Assembly: GCA_016190245.1 (NCBI GenBank)
Contig: JACPQY010000060.1
Span: forward strand, 1 to 64,000
Length of the DNA: 64,000 nt
Direction of reading: 5' to 3'
Source of the DNA: Nitrospirota bacterium
GTDB lineage: Bacteria; JACPQY01
In this document: one piece after another, positions 38,893 to 46,345 of the stretch
Numbering within the stretch: position 1 is the stretch's first letter
How the letters are laid out: each line of letters begins with the position of its first letter
Position numbers and translations under genes: made by a program
Notes under the pieces: generated by a model
Told to the model about the DNA's origin: nothing
The model's database searches: none
Seen by the model: the letters and a program-made list of their open reading frames with translations, nothing else

Positions 38893-39658
38893 CGATCCTT
38901 GGCGGCGCCTCCGGCGGGTATCCCGCCGTTTGCGCTCGCGAAAGGGTTGCCCTTGGGATCGCGTCCAGACGTGTTCGAGCCTCAGGCCGTACGTGATCGA
39001 AGAGGCCTACGAGGTGGTGGAGGCCATCGAGGGACGTCAACCGGCTCCTCTGAAGGAGGAACTTGGGGACCTTCTCTACCAGGTATTCTTTCTGTCGGAG
39101 ATCGCGCGCGAGAAGGGCTGGTTCAGCGTGGAGGACGTGGCGGCCGGCCTGGCGGCCAAGCTCGTCGAGCGTCATCCCCATGTTTTTGGCCGAAAGCGGC
39201 TCCGGCGGGCGGATCAGGTGCTTCGGCAGTGGGCCCATCGGAAGGCCCGGCGTCTCACAGGCAACGCCTCGATCATGGATTCAGTCCCACGCGCCATGCC
39301 GGCGCTCCTGCGCGCCCGGCGGGTGTCGGAAAAGGCCGCCCGCGTCGGGTTCGACTGGGGCCGCGTCAAGGGCGTGCTGGACAAGGTGGAGGAGGAGTTG
39401 ATCGAGCTGAGAAGGGAGATCCGGAAGGCCAAGCGACGGAGGATGGAGGCGGAGCTGGGCGACTTGCTCTTCACCCTCGTCAACTTGGCGCGGTTCCTGC
39501 GCGTGGACCCTGAGAGCGCACTGCGGGGGACGGTCGGCCGATTCGAGCGACGGTTCCGCTGGATGGAAGTCCGTGCGCGAGGGGAGGGGAAGGACCTCGC
39601 CCTTCTTCGCTCGGAGGAATGGGAGAGGTTGTGGCGGGAGGCGAAGTCATCCACATGA
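38873..39658 (+). CDS. mazG: nucleoside triphosphate pyrophosphohydrolase MazG
   Basis: A 261-aa protein with two tandem all-alpha NTP-PPase domains. The first has CPWDRVQT, EEAYEVVEAIE and EELGDLLYQVFF. The second has EEELIELRREI and EAELGDLLFTLVNLARFL. HPHVFG and KAARVGFDW link them. It hydrolyses (d)NTPs to monophosphates as house-cleaning and can lower ppGpp. Start GTG 38873 lies inside the end of lnt (20-nt overlap). The length matches E. coli MazG. Confidence 0.92.
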   Translation: MPRPRADDPWRRLRRVSRRLRSRKGCPWDRVQTCSSLRPYVIEEAYEVVEAIEGRQPAPLKEELGDLLYQVFFLSEIAREKGWFSVEDVAAGLAAKLVERHPHVFGRKRLRRADQVLRQWAHRKARRLTGNASIMDSVPRAMPALLRARRVSEKAARVGFDWGRVKGVLDKVEEELIELRREIRKAKRRRMEAELGDLLFTLVNLARFLRVDPESALRGTVGRFERRFRWMEVRARGEGKDLALLRSEEWERLWREAKSST

Positions 39659-39873
39659 ACTGTGGACAGCCTGTGCAAAACTCGGGGTCTTCGGTGCGGG
39701 CCTCGCTCGTCGCATGTGGGCTGTTGCTAGGTTGCCTATTTCTTGGGCATTTCGTGACACGTCGCGTCACGAGAAGTCCTGCGAGACGGAGTGCGGCCTG
39801 AAGTTCTCTCCGGGCACTTGACGAAGCGACGAAAAAGCGGAAGAGTGACCTACGTGACGCCGGGGGACTTGGC
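39659..39873. promoter_or_regulatory. intergenic region with a 21-bp interrupted palindrome
   Basis: The 215-nt gap before the cyclic-nucleotide-binding gene contains a perfect inverted repeat TCGTGAC-N7-GTCACGA (39752-39772), operator-like in shape. A TTGACG occurs near 39819 but without a good -10. A short open frame here (39655-39801) has a hydrophobic stretch but no good ribosome site and was not called. Confidence 0.4.
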
Positions 39874-40341
39874 ATGACGCGCGACCAGTTCTACCAGGGG
39901 CATCCGGTCTTCCGGAAACTCGCGCTGGAGATGCGCACCGAGTTGATGGAACTGGCTCAGGATCGCTTCTTCGAGGGGAAGAGAACGATCCTGGAGGAGG
40001 GCGAGCTGAGCGGGGGGATCTATTTCATCCGCACCGGTCGTGTGGGCGTGGTGAAGCGGAGCGGGGCGCCCAATTCCGAGACGATCGCGTACCTCAGCGA
40101 CGGGGAGCTTTTCGGCGAGATGTCCTTCCTGGACGGTCAGCCAGCCATCGCCGGGATCGTGGCCACGGAAGCTACCCATTGTGAGTTTCTTCCCGAGGAG
40201 TCGCTCAAGGTATTCCTCGAACGGCACGCAAGTTTCGCCTTCTACCTCATTTTCCACATTGCCCGCTCCCTCTGCACCCGCCTGCGGGAGACGGACGAGC
40301 GGCTGGTTCGTTTCATCGGCCTGATGCGGGACCGGGCATAG
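39874..40341 (+). CDS. cyclic nucleotide-binding (Crp-type) domain protein, no HTH
   Basis: A 155-aa protein made almost only of a cNMP-binding beta-roll: GKRTILEEGELSGGIYFI, RVGVVKRSG and the phosphate-binding cassette LFGEMSFLDGQPAIAGIVA. A C helix follows (residues ~120-150). The usual DNA-binding helix-turn-helix of Crp/Fnr is missing, so it probably senses a nucleotide and acts by protein contact. It lies just upstream of the filament genes and could modulate motility, but that is inference. Confidence 0.8.
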   Translation: MTRDQFYQGHPVFRKLALEMRTELMELAQDRFFEGKRTILEEGELSGGIYFIRTGRVGVVKRSGAPNSETIAYLSDGELFGEMSFLDGQPAIAGIVATEATHCEFLPEESLKVFLERHASFAFYLIFHIARSLCTRLRETDERLVRFIGLMRDRA

Positions 40342-40385
40342 CGCCCCGTCTTCCCCACCGATCTGGCGCCCGTTCGGGAGCGGGC

Positions 40386-40412
40386 TAAAGTTCTTGGCGA
40401 ACTGACCGATCA
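40386..40412 (+). promoter_or_regulatory. sigma-28 promoter of flagellin 1
   Basis: -35 TAAA (40386-40389), spacer 15 nt beginning GTT, -10 ACCGATCA (40405-40412), against the FliA consensus TAAA-N15-GCCGATAA. A second CCGAT follows exactly 9 nt after the first (40415). The flagellin start codon is 90 nt downstream. Confidence 0.85.
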
Positions 40413-40502
40413 ATCCGATAACGGGTAGCGCCGGCCGGACTCCGGCGCGAGCCGTGAGCCTCCGAAAGGAATCGGAGGTTGGCGCTTACAAGGAGGTAAG
40501 CT

Positions 40503-41411
40503 TTGGCGATCCGCCTGAACACGAATCTGGCGGCGCTCGATGCACTGTTCTACCTGAACCGGCATACAGAGCGCGCCCAGAACTCCATCGAGCATCTCTC
40601 GTCGGGTCTGCGCGTCATGCACGCGGCGGACGACCCAGGCGCGATCAGCCTTACCGTCCGACTGAAAGTCGAAGCTCTGGGGTTCGAGCAATCGGCCCGC
40701 AATGCGAACGAGGGGGCCACGTTCATCCAGATGGCCGACTCCGCCACGGCGGAGATCGCGGACGTCCTGGGCGCCATCCGGGGCCACGCCCTGCAGGCCG
40801 CGAACGGGACGATGGACTCAGCGGCGCGCGCCGGGTTGAGCGTGACGTTCACCAATCTGAAAAGCGAGATCCAGCGCATCATCAACACGACGAAGTACGG
40901 CGACATCTTCATGCTCAAGACAACGAACAGCGCTGGCGGCACGGGGAGCACGGGGACGGTGGCCACCAACCTCACACTGCCGGGCGTCACCTTCGCCCTC
41001 GGCCCGAGCGCGGACCAACTCCGGCCCTTCGTCTTCTCGATCGGCGTTTCCTCCGTGGAAGCCTCGCTGCGCGGCGCCACAACCGGCCCCAACTCCGAGG
41101 TCCTCCAGTACGGAACGATGACCTCCGTCTCCGCCGCCAAGAGCGTGCTCACGGCGGTGGACAGCGCGATTCGATCGATCTCGTTCTTCCGGGGGGCCCT
41201 CGGAGGAGCCCAATCAGGGCTCTTACAGGCGGCGGAGGCGGACGAGACCACCGCTCTCAACGTGACCGCGGCGTTGAGTGGCGTCCAGGACCTGGATTTC
41301 GCAGCGGAGGTGGCCAACTTTACTCAGGCTTCGATACTCCAGCAGGCCGCCATGGCGTTCCTCGCGCAGGCGAACCTGCTCAACCAGACCGTTCTCACAC
41401 TTCTAGGATAG
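40503..41411 (+). CDS. flagellin 1 (divergent paralog)
   Basis: A 302-aa flagellin. The N-terminal D0/D1 domain begins MAIRLNTNLAALDALFYLNR with SSGLRVMHAADDPGA. The C-terminal D0/D1 ends AMAFLAQANLLNQTVLTLLG. Between them lies only a short middle (about 110-200), so there are no D2/D3 surface domains. Start TTG 40503 has an AAGGAGG ribosome site. It is more diverged than the other two flagellins (46539, 47945), e.g. DPGAISL for the DVAALAL of the others. It is exported by the flagellar type III system and polymerises into the filament. Confidence 0.95.
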   Translation: MAIRLNTNLAALDALFYLNRHTERAQNSIEHLSSGLRVMHAADDPGAISLTVRLKVEALGFEQSARNANEGATFIQMADSATAEIADVLGAIRGHALQAANGTMDSAARAGLSVTFTNLKSEIQRIINTTKYGDIFMLKTTNSAGGTGSTGTVATNLTLPGVTFALGPSADQLRPFVFSIGVSSVEASLRGATTGPNSEVLQYGTMTSVSAAKSVLTAVDSAIRSISFFRGALGGAQSGLLQAAEADETTALNVTAALSGVQDLDFAAEVANFTQASILQQAAMAFLAQANLLNQTVLTLLG

Positions 41412-41640
41412 GCGGGGTAAGAGCGGCAGGGAACGAATGGGCGACCTCACAACGGCATCAATGATTTCTGAAATGTGGGATAACCACCCCCCCCGTGGGG
41501 GTGACAGGGGCGAGTCCATGGACGGCTCGCCCGCATCAATGTGCCCCCTGCCATGGAGGGCACGGGGCCATGCAACGTCGCCGCGCCCGCGATGGCGCGG
41601 CGGATACCATGGCCTTAGGTCAACATAAGGAGGTGACACC
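41412..41640. repeat. hairpin-rich leader before the mini-flagellin, with repeat copy B1
   Basis: The 229-nt gap has a CACCCCC/GGGGGTG hairpin near 41488-41506 and a GCGAG/CTCGC hairpin near 41510-41530. Repeat B1 (41541-41614) has a conserved hairpin (TGCCATGGAGGGCA core closed by GCCCC/GGGGC), then CATG, a second stem CGCCGCGCC/GGCGCGGCG, and CCATGGCC. A near copy of the first half is at 61071-61140. No sigma-28 promoter was found here, so the mini-flagellin is probably read from the flagellin 1 promoter. Confidence 0.6.
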
Positions 41641-42024
41641 ATGGGCACTCGCATCAGCAACGATAGCAGCAGCCTGCCGGTTCGCGCCGGCTTCGATCCG
41701 GCCCTCGCGACACTCCAACGAGCCCTCACGAGGCTGACCTCGGAGATGAGAGCCGCAGAGACGGACCCCGACGATCAGGACGAAGGGCCGGTAACCCGCA
41801 TCGGACTGGGGACGCTCGGAGAGCTTCGTCGAGCCCTCGGGAGCGCCGGCGAAAACGAGTCCGGCGAGGCCAACCGCTCGGCGGCGGAGGCAGACATCCT
41901 CGACGTGGATCGTGCCGGCGCCACGGCCGCCCGCATCCAGCGTTCGATCCTGGCCGACGCCGGAATGGCGTTCGTCAGCCAGGCCAATCTTCCTTCTGAC
42001 AGTATCCTGACGGTGCTCGGCTAG
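41641..42024 (+). CDS. mini-flagellin: small protein with flagellin C-terminal helix region only
   Basis: A 127-aa protein with a near-perfect ribosome site AAGGAGGTGA (41627-41636). It starts MGTRI exactly like flagellins 2 and 3, then diverges into a Glu/Asp/Arg-rich middle. From about residue 80 it matches their C-terminus: LDVD.A, SILADAGMAFVSQAN, then SILTVLG at the very end. Alignment with flagellin 3 over the last 41 residues is gap-free. The N-terminal D0/D1 partner helix is missing. It may be a FliS ligand, filament junction or capping part, or a decaying copy; the strong ribosome site argues for function. Confidence 0.75.
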   Translation: MGTRISNDSSSLPVRAGFDPALATLQRALTRLTSEMRAAETDPDDQDEGPVTRIGLGTLGELRRALGSAGENESGEANRSAAEADILDVDRAGATAARIQRSILADAGMAFVSQANLPSDSILTVLG

Positions 42025-42036
42025 CACCGTTGACTT

Positions 42037-42089
42037 GGGATACCCCCACCCCGCGTCATGCGGGGTGGGGGATCCAGGCACAGAAGATC
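42037..42089. repeat. 53-bp hairpin repeat, copy A1 (left of glycosyltransferase)
   Basis: Contains the perfect stem CCCCCACCCCGC / GCGGGGTGGGGG with GTCAT loop, flanked by GGAT and ATCC. A copy differing at one base lies at 43693-43745 in the same orientation, so the two copies bracket the glycosyltransferase gene. No T-tract follows, so it is a repeat rather than a simple terminator. Confidence 0.85.
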
Positions 42090-42186
42090 ACAGCGACCGT
42101 GGGAGGGGGCGCCGCACGTTTCCGCGGCGAGCGGGGACGGCGAATCTTCGCCCTCCGGCGGGGGGGGGGCGGAACTGCTGGATGGC

Positions 42187-42213
42187 TAAACCCCCGGTGT
42201 ATGCAGCCGAATG
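42187..42213 (+). promoter_or_regulatory. sigma-28 promoter of the glycosyltransferase gene
   Basis: -35 TAAA (42187-42190), 15-nt spacer, -10 GCCGAATG (42206-42213), the first five bases of the FliA -10 consensus being exact. The start codon at 42231 is 18 nt further, leaving a leader of about 11 nt. Confidence 0.75.
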
Positions 42214-42230
42214 CCTATGAGGGCAGGTCT

Positions 42231-43625
42231 ATGCCGAAGCGGACGCTCTTGTGGACCATGTGGCCTGACGAGCTCTCGGCCGAGCTGGGGCACTACTTCG
42301 ACGTCGTCTACCTCCAAGATGTCCCCCGGATGGCGGCCGTCGGCCCGAACTTCCGAGTAGACCAGAGGCTAAGGGCCATTCAGAAGGGGCGGGACCATCC
42401 CATCGAGATGCTCTTTCTCAATGCCTGGACGCGGACGGACTCGCTTCTCGGGATGGAACTCCTGCCGGTGCCGGCCGTGGTGTATCTCCACGACACGAAC
42501 TACGACTTGGATTCCTGCGATTGGGACCTTGCGCAGGGATTCGCCTGGGTTCTCGTGGAGAACGCGATATCCGTCGAATACCATGTCGGCCGGCGCGCTC
42601 CCTACGCCGTGACTTGGTGTCCGCTCTACTTCAAGTGGCCGGCCCGGGAGGCGCTCCGATGTCGGCCCGGCAATCCGAGGCGGCTGGATGTCGCCTTCGT
42701 GGGTAATCTCAGCGTGGAGTTGCACCCGGGTCGAGCGGATTTCCTGAGGGCGGTCGAGCGCCGGATCGCCGGGAGATGGAAGGTCTCCTTCGGTCCCGGG
42801 AAGGTTCTTGAAACCTACGCCGACGCCAAGATCGTTCTGAACGAATCGTGGTCCCCGAAAGGTGGAGCTTCAGCCGCTCCCTATGGAATCAACTTCCGTG
42901 TCTTCGAGGCCATGGGGTGTGGAGCCCTGCTTCTGACCGACTCGCCCACGGGGGATATGTCCACCCTGTTCCATGAAGGCGTCCACTACGTCGGGTTTGA
43001 GCGAGGGAACGTGGACCAAGTGGTGGACCTGGTCGGCCACTATCTAGATCGCGAGGTCGAGAGGCTCTCGATCGCCCAGGCGGGCTGGGAGGAAGTGGTC
43101 CGCTCCCACACCGTTGAGGCTCGCGCACAGGTGCTCGCGCCCCTCTTGACGACGATCGCGGAGAATGGGCGCGGCCTTGCGACGGCCGATCCCACGCGCG
43201 CTGCGTTTCACCTGGGCCGCTACATTCTCAGGAGTCTTCTCGTCTGGCGGCTCCAGTCGCCTTGCGCTCGGCACCCCCAGTACGTCGAACGCTTGGCGGA
43301 GGCTGAGCGACTGCTTGGGAGTGTTCTCAGTTCGCCGGATTGGGGACCGGCGGCGCGGGCGTTGCTGCCTGTGATCCGGTTCGTCATGGGAGATCCCCAA
43401 GGTGCGGTGACCGATTGGCTGGGGCTGCTGGATCAGGCCTCGACAGCAGCCTTCTCGGCCCCTTTCCTCACGGCGCTGAGCGCCAGACCGGATTCGCCAT
43501 TCCGGGGGGGTATCCTCCCCAGACTCCAAGAGGTCACCCTTGCGCCACTCCCGAGTGAGGAGGACAAGGTCATGGCGGAGATGGCGTTTCGGGCATGCTA
43601 CGCCCGAGGCCCGCAACCTTCCTGA
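42231..43625 (+). CDS. CgeB-like glycosyltransferase, probable flagellin glycosyltransferase
   Basis: A 464-aa cytoplasmic protein. The N-terminal half has a GT-B-type layout (TLLWTMWPDELSAELG, VVYLHDTNYD). The second domain (residues ~190-310) carries the glycosyl-transfer motif NFRVFEAMGCGALLLTD and a HYVGF..GN..QVVDLV region, typical of the CgeB/Glyco_trans_1_2 family. Residues 320-464 are helical and unassigned. It has its own sigma-28 promoter and lies among flagellin genes, so modification of flagellin with sugar is the likely role. The acceptor and sugar are unknown. Two copies of a 53-bp repeat flank it. Confidence 0.8.
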   Translation: MPKRTLLWTMWPDELSAELGHYFDVVYLQDVPRMAAVGPNFRVDQRLRAIQKGRDHPIEMLFLNAWTRTDSLLGMELLPVPAVVYLHDTNYDLDSCDWDLAQGFAWVLVENAISVEYHVGRRAPYAVTWCPLYFKWPAREALRCRPGNPRRLDVAFVGNLSVELHPGRADFLRAVERRIAGRWKVSFGPGKVLETYADAKIVLNESWSPKGGASAAPYGINFRVFEAMGCGALLLTDSPTGDMSTLFHEGVHYVGFERGNVDQVVDLVGHYLDREVERLSIAQAGWEEVVRSHTVEARAQVLAPLLTTIAENGRGLATADPTRAAFHLGRYILRSLLVWRLQSPCARHPQYVERLAEAERLLGSVLSSPDWGPAARALLPVIRFVMGDPQGAVTDWLGLLDQASTAAFSAPFLTALSARPDSPFRGGILPRLQEVTLAPLPSEEDKVMAEMAFRACYARGPQPS

Positions 43626-43692
43626 AGAAAGGGGGGAACCCGGCCGATCGCCCGCGCCTCCGAGCGCTGGGGTGGGAGGCAAACGCGGAAGA

Positions 43693-43745
43693 GGGATACC
43701 CCCACCCCGCGTCATGCGGGGTGGGGGATCCAGGCACAGAGGATC
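43693..43745. repeat. 53-bp hairpin repeat, copy A2 (right of glycosyltransferase)
   Basis: 52 of 53 bases match copy A1 at 42037-42089, same orientation. It lies between the convergent ends of the glycosyltransferase gene and the FliD paralog and may serve as a transcription barrier there. Confidence 0.85.
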
Positions 43746-43802
43746 GGTGATTCTATCTTGGCGCGTGCCGCGCGGCAGGAGAGGACTCCCGGTCGAGGTT
43801 CT

Positions 43803-46238
43803 TCATACCAGGATGTCCGTGGCGAGGTCTCCCTTGGTCCGAAGGGCGAGGATCCGCGCGGTTTCCTCCCGTAGCTGCCGTTGAACCTCGGAAAGCTGGG
43901 TCTCCTCGTTCTTGATCAGGCTCAGGTGGAGGTCGATAGAGCCGGTCTCCGAACGGATCATCCGGGTAAGCAGTTCGTAGAGGCGCTCGGCCACGCCGCC
44001 GCCGTCCTCCGGGATGAAGAGGTCCTGGACCATTTTGGGTTGTCGCTCGGCCGCGCTGAGGAAGGCGCCTTCGTCCAGCTCCAGCATGTCGTTGGTGAGA
44101 GCGGAGATCCCCACCTGGCTGAGCCTCTGGAAGATGGACCGCTCCCCCTTGGGGACAGGCGGCCCGCCCTGCGGGTCCCCGGCGCGGAGGCGCCGAAGGA
44201 GCGTGAAGAGGGCCGTTTCCACGAAGGTGAACTTCTCCGGCGAGGCGTTCGTGATGCCGATCTCAGACAGCTCGTCGCGGTCCTCCGAGAGGACTCCCAC
44301 GGGGAACTCCACGCCGCGCACCAGATCGGTCCGGATGGCCTGCATCGTGGCGTCTCGCTCGAGGACGCGACGCCCGGCGAGGAGGTCGTTCACTTCGAGC
44401 ATCGTGGCGTTGTAGGTGTCCACGAAGGTACGCATTCGCTCGAGGAGCGCTTCCGCGGCGATATCCACCCCGACGGTCTCCGTGTCGTAGATCAGTTTGT
44501 TTTTGTCCGTTGGCAGAATGACGCCGGCCAGGATGAGGTTCCGAACCACGTCGTCGATGCTCTCGCCGGTGATGAGGCGTGACTTCTGCGTGAGGCTGTT
44601 CTCGCCGCGGCTGTAGATCCGGCCGTCCAGCGGGTTCTTCACGAAACGCGATGTGCCATCCAGCAGGAGGTCGAGGCCGGTTGTGAATTCCCCGATGGAC
44701 GTTTCGTACTCCGAGCGGCGTGTGAGAGGCGAGACGACGATGGAAGGTTGCTCGTCCTGCAGCGGGTTCTTGAACGTAAAGCTGTTGTAGGTGATGCCCG
44801 GTTCGTCGGCTTGGACGGCCTGGTAGGTGTCCCTGTACGTCAGCCCGAGCTGATCGATGATGTTGGCCTCTCCGGAACCGGACGTGTTCTCGAGGGCGAT
44901 CCGGCGGCCGGGATCGAGGCTCTCCAGGCGGAGCCGGCCGGACACGATGGAGGCGCGCACGCCGATCCGATCCGAATTGGTGGTGACGATCCCGTCGCGG
45001 TTGGCCGCGCTTTCGAGCTTGTCCGCATCCGCCACGTAGTCGGTGCGGAATTCGTTCGGGTCCACGATACGGTCTTCCGAAACGCGGATGTAGGCCACGG
45101 CTTTGCCGGAAGAGGCATCCACGGTGATGGGGCCGTCGATGATGCCGTTTTTGTTGAGGTCCTCGAGGCCGAAGTTGATCTGGTCTGCGATCCCCTGGAG
45201 GCTCCACATCCGAGCCCCCACGGCGCGCCGTTCGCCCTGGGTGAAGTCCGTCGGCGACACGCCATAGGGTGCGCCGGGGCCGCCCACCGTATCGCGATCT
45301 TCCATCAGCCCCCGTGTATCCACGAGGATCTTGAACCCGTTGATCCTGAAGCTGCCGACGAGGTCCCCCCCCCCAAGGCTCGTCAGGCGCGCGTCCGGGC
45401 TCGAGAACGTGTCGGACTCGACCACATGGGCCCGTGTAACCTGCTGGACGGCCACGTTGAAGGATTCTGTGTCGGCCTCGTTGGTAGCGGAGGCGTTCAC
45501 AATCGAGGAGTCGCTCGTCGTGCCCGATTTCACGATGAAGCTCGCGGCGTCGAGGAGGGGAACCACCTGGCTGCGTAGCCCCTCGAGGAGTGACTTCAAG
45601 GCCTTGAAGGATTCGGCCCGGAGGTCGAGGACACGGGGGTCGGTCTCGAGGTTGTCCTGGATGGGATTCGTGTTCTGTACCCGGGAGAGTTCTTGGAGAA
45701 CGTCCTGCACTCGGAGGGCGGAGGTGATCCCGCTGTTGAGGATGACCGCGGGGACGCGCCGGCGCACAAACAGGAAGGAGGTCGTGGCAATGTCGCTCAT
45801 CCCGCGCAGATCGATGAAATGGACGGTCTGCGTGGAAACGGCCTCTGCCGGCGAGGTTTCGAAGCCTTCGGACGCGGCCTGCGGTGTGAAGGTCGCCTCC
45901 GTGGTAGCGCCGGCCACGGCAGGGCGCCCGTCAATGATGGAGTAGGCGAATCGGATGTTCTGGGAGAGGCGCGCGCCGGTAAATCGCGCGCGGGTGATGT
46001 TCTGACTGAGATGCTTGAGCTCGTCGGCCGTGACGGCGATGGGGTGGAACTGGTAAGGGACCACGACGGGAACCCCGTCTGCGTTGTAGAAGAAGACATC
46101 TACCTCGGCGCTTTCGGGGAGGATTGGGACCGCGTCCTCCGCGGGAGGCTCCTTCCTGGGCGGTGTGGTGGTTCGGTCCGCGGGCCTTGGGGCGCCCGAG
46201 ATTGGAGCCGTTTGTGAAGGCAAGTTCACAGGTTGCAT
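43803..46238 (-). CDS. FliD paralog (hook-associated protein 2-like) with N-terminal extension
   Basis: An 811-aa protein, against 450-650 for usual FliD. Residues 1-200 are an extension I cannot assign. From about 205 the FliD N-terminal pattern appears: SFKALKSLLEGLRSQV, DAASFIVKSGTTSDSSIV, ATNEADTESFNVAVQQVTRA. A hook-type insert follows (VRASIVSGRLRLESLD). FliD C-terminal features are FVDTYNATMLEVNDLL, LSEIGIT, MLELDEGAFLSAAE and a coiled-coil end. A loop DLNKNGIIDG (near 45132-45161) looks like a Ca-binding loop. It is transcribed divergently from flagellin 2 with its own sigma-28 promoter and an almost leaderless start. Confidence 0.8.
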   Translation of the reverse strand: MQPVNLPSQTAPISGAPRPADRTTTPPRKEPPAEDAVPILPESAEVDVFFYNADGVPVVVPYQFHPIAVTADELKHLSQNITRARFTGARLSQNIRFAYSIIDGRPAVAGATTEATFTPQAASEGFETSPAEAVSTQTVHFIDLRGMSDIATTSFLFVRRRVPAVILNSGITSALRVQDVLQELSRVQNTNPIQDNLETDPRVLDLRAESFKALKSLLEGLRSQVVPLLDAASFIVKSGTTSDSSIVNASATNEADTESFNVAVQQVTRAHVVESDTFSSPDARLTSLGGGDLVGSFRINGFKILVDTRGLMEDRDTVGGPGAPYGVSPTDFTQGERRAVGARMWSLQGIADQINFGLEDLNKNGIIDGPITVDASSGKAVAYIRVSEDRIVDPNEFRTDYVADADKLESAANRDGIVTTNSDRIGVRASIVSGRLRLESLDPGRRIALENTSGSGEANIIDQLGLTYRDTYQAVQADEPGITYNSFTFKNPLQDEQPSIVVSPLTRRSEYETSIGEFTTGLDLLLDGTSRFVKNPLDGRIYSRGENSLTQKSRLITGESIDDVVRNLILAGVILPTDKNKLIYDTETVGVDIAAEALLERMRTFVDTYNATMLEVNDLLAGRRVLERDATMQAIRTDLVRGVEFPVGVLSEDRDELSEIGITNASPEKFTFVETALFTLLRRLRAGDPQGGPPVPKGERSIFQRLSQVGISALTNDMLELDEGAFLSAAERQPKMVQDLFIPEDGGGVAERLYELLTRMIRSETGSIDLHLSLIKNEETQLSEVQRQLREETARILALRTKGDLATDILV

Positions 46239-46253
46239 GAGGTTACGTATTCG

Positions 46254-46280
46254 TCTTCGGCAATCTGAGAGGGAACTTTA
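46254..46280 (-). promoter_or_regulatory. sigma-28 promoter of the 811-aa FliD paralog (minus strand)
   Basis: Read on the minus strand: TAAA (46280-46277), 15-nt spacer beginning GTT, then GCCGAAGA (46261-46254). The start codon at 46238 is only about 16 nt from the -10, so the mRNA leader is very short and has no Shine-Dalgarno sequence. Confidence 0.78.
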
Positions 46281-46318
46281 GGTTATCTTGAAGAAGATGC
46301 TCAAGTTATTGAAATAAT

Positions 46319-46345
46319 TCAAGTTTTTTATAGGATTTCCGATAG
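46319..46345 (+). promoter_or_regulatory. sigma-28 promoter of flagellin 2
   Basis: -35 TCAA (46319-46322), 15-nt AT-rich spacer beginning GTTTT, -10 TCCGATAG (46338-46345). A second CCGA word starts 9 nt after the first (46348). It faces away from the minus-strand promoter at 46254-46280, so the 300-nt region 46239-46538 is a divergent late-flagellar control region. Confidence 0.82.

Noticed and set aside
39619-39801. 60-aa open frame after mazG with a hydrophobic stretch
   Set aside because: Begins inside mazG, lacks a ribosome site, and the hydrophobic part is short and Cys-rich without a clear lipobox.
42030-42230. Upstream extension of the glycosyltransferase frame
   Set aside because: It would start inside the hairpin repeat and run through a poly-G stretch and the sigma-28 promoter; ATG 42231 fits the promoter.
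42037-43745. Composite transposon around the glycosyltransferase
   Set aside because: The flanking 53-bp repeats contain no transposase and the gene has a promoter fitting the host regulon; kept only as a possible recombination unit.
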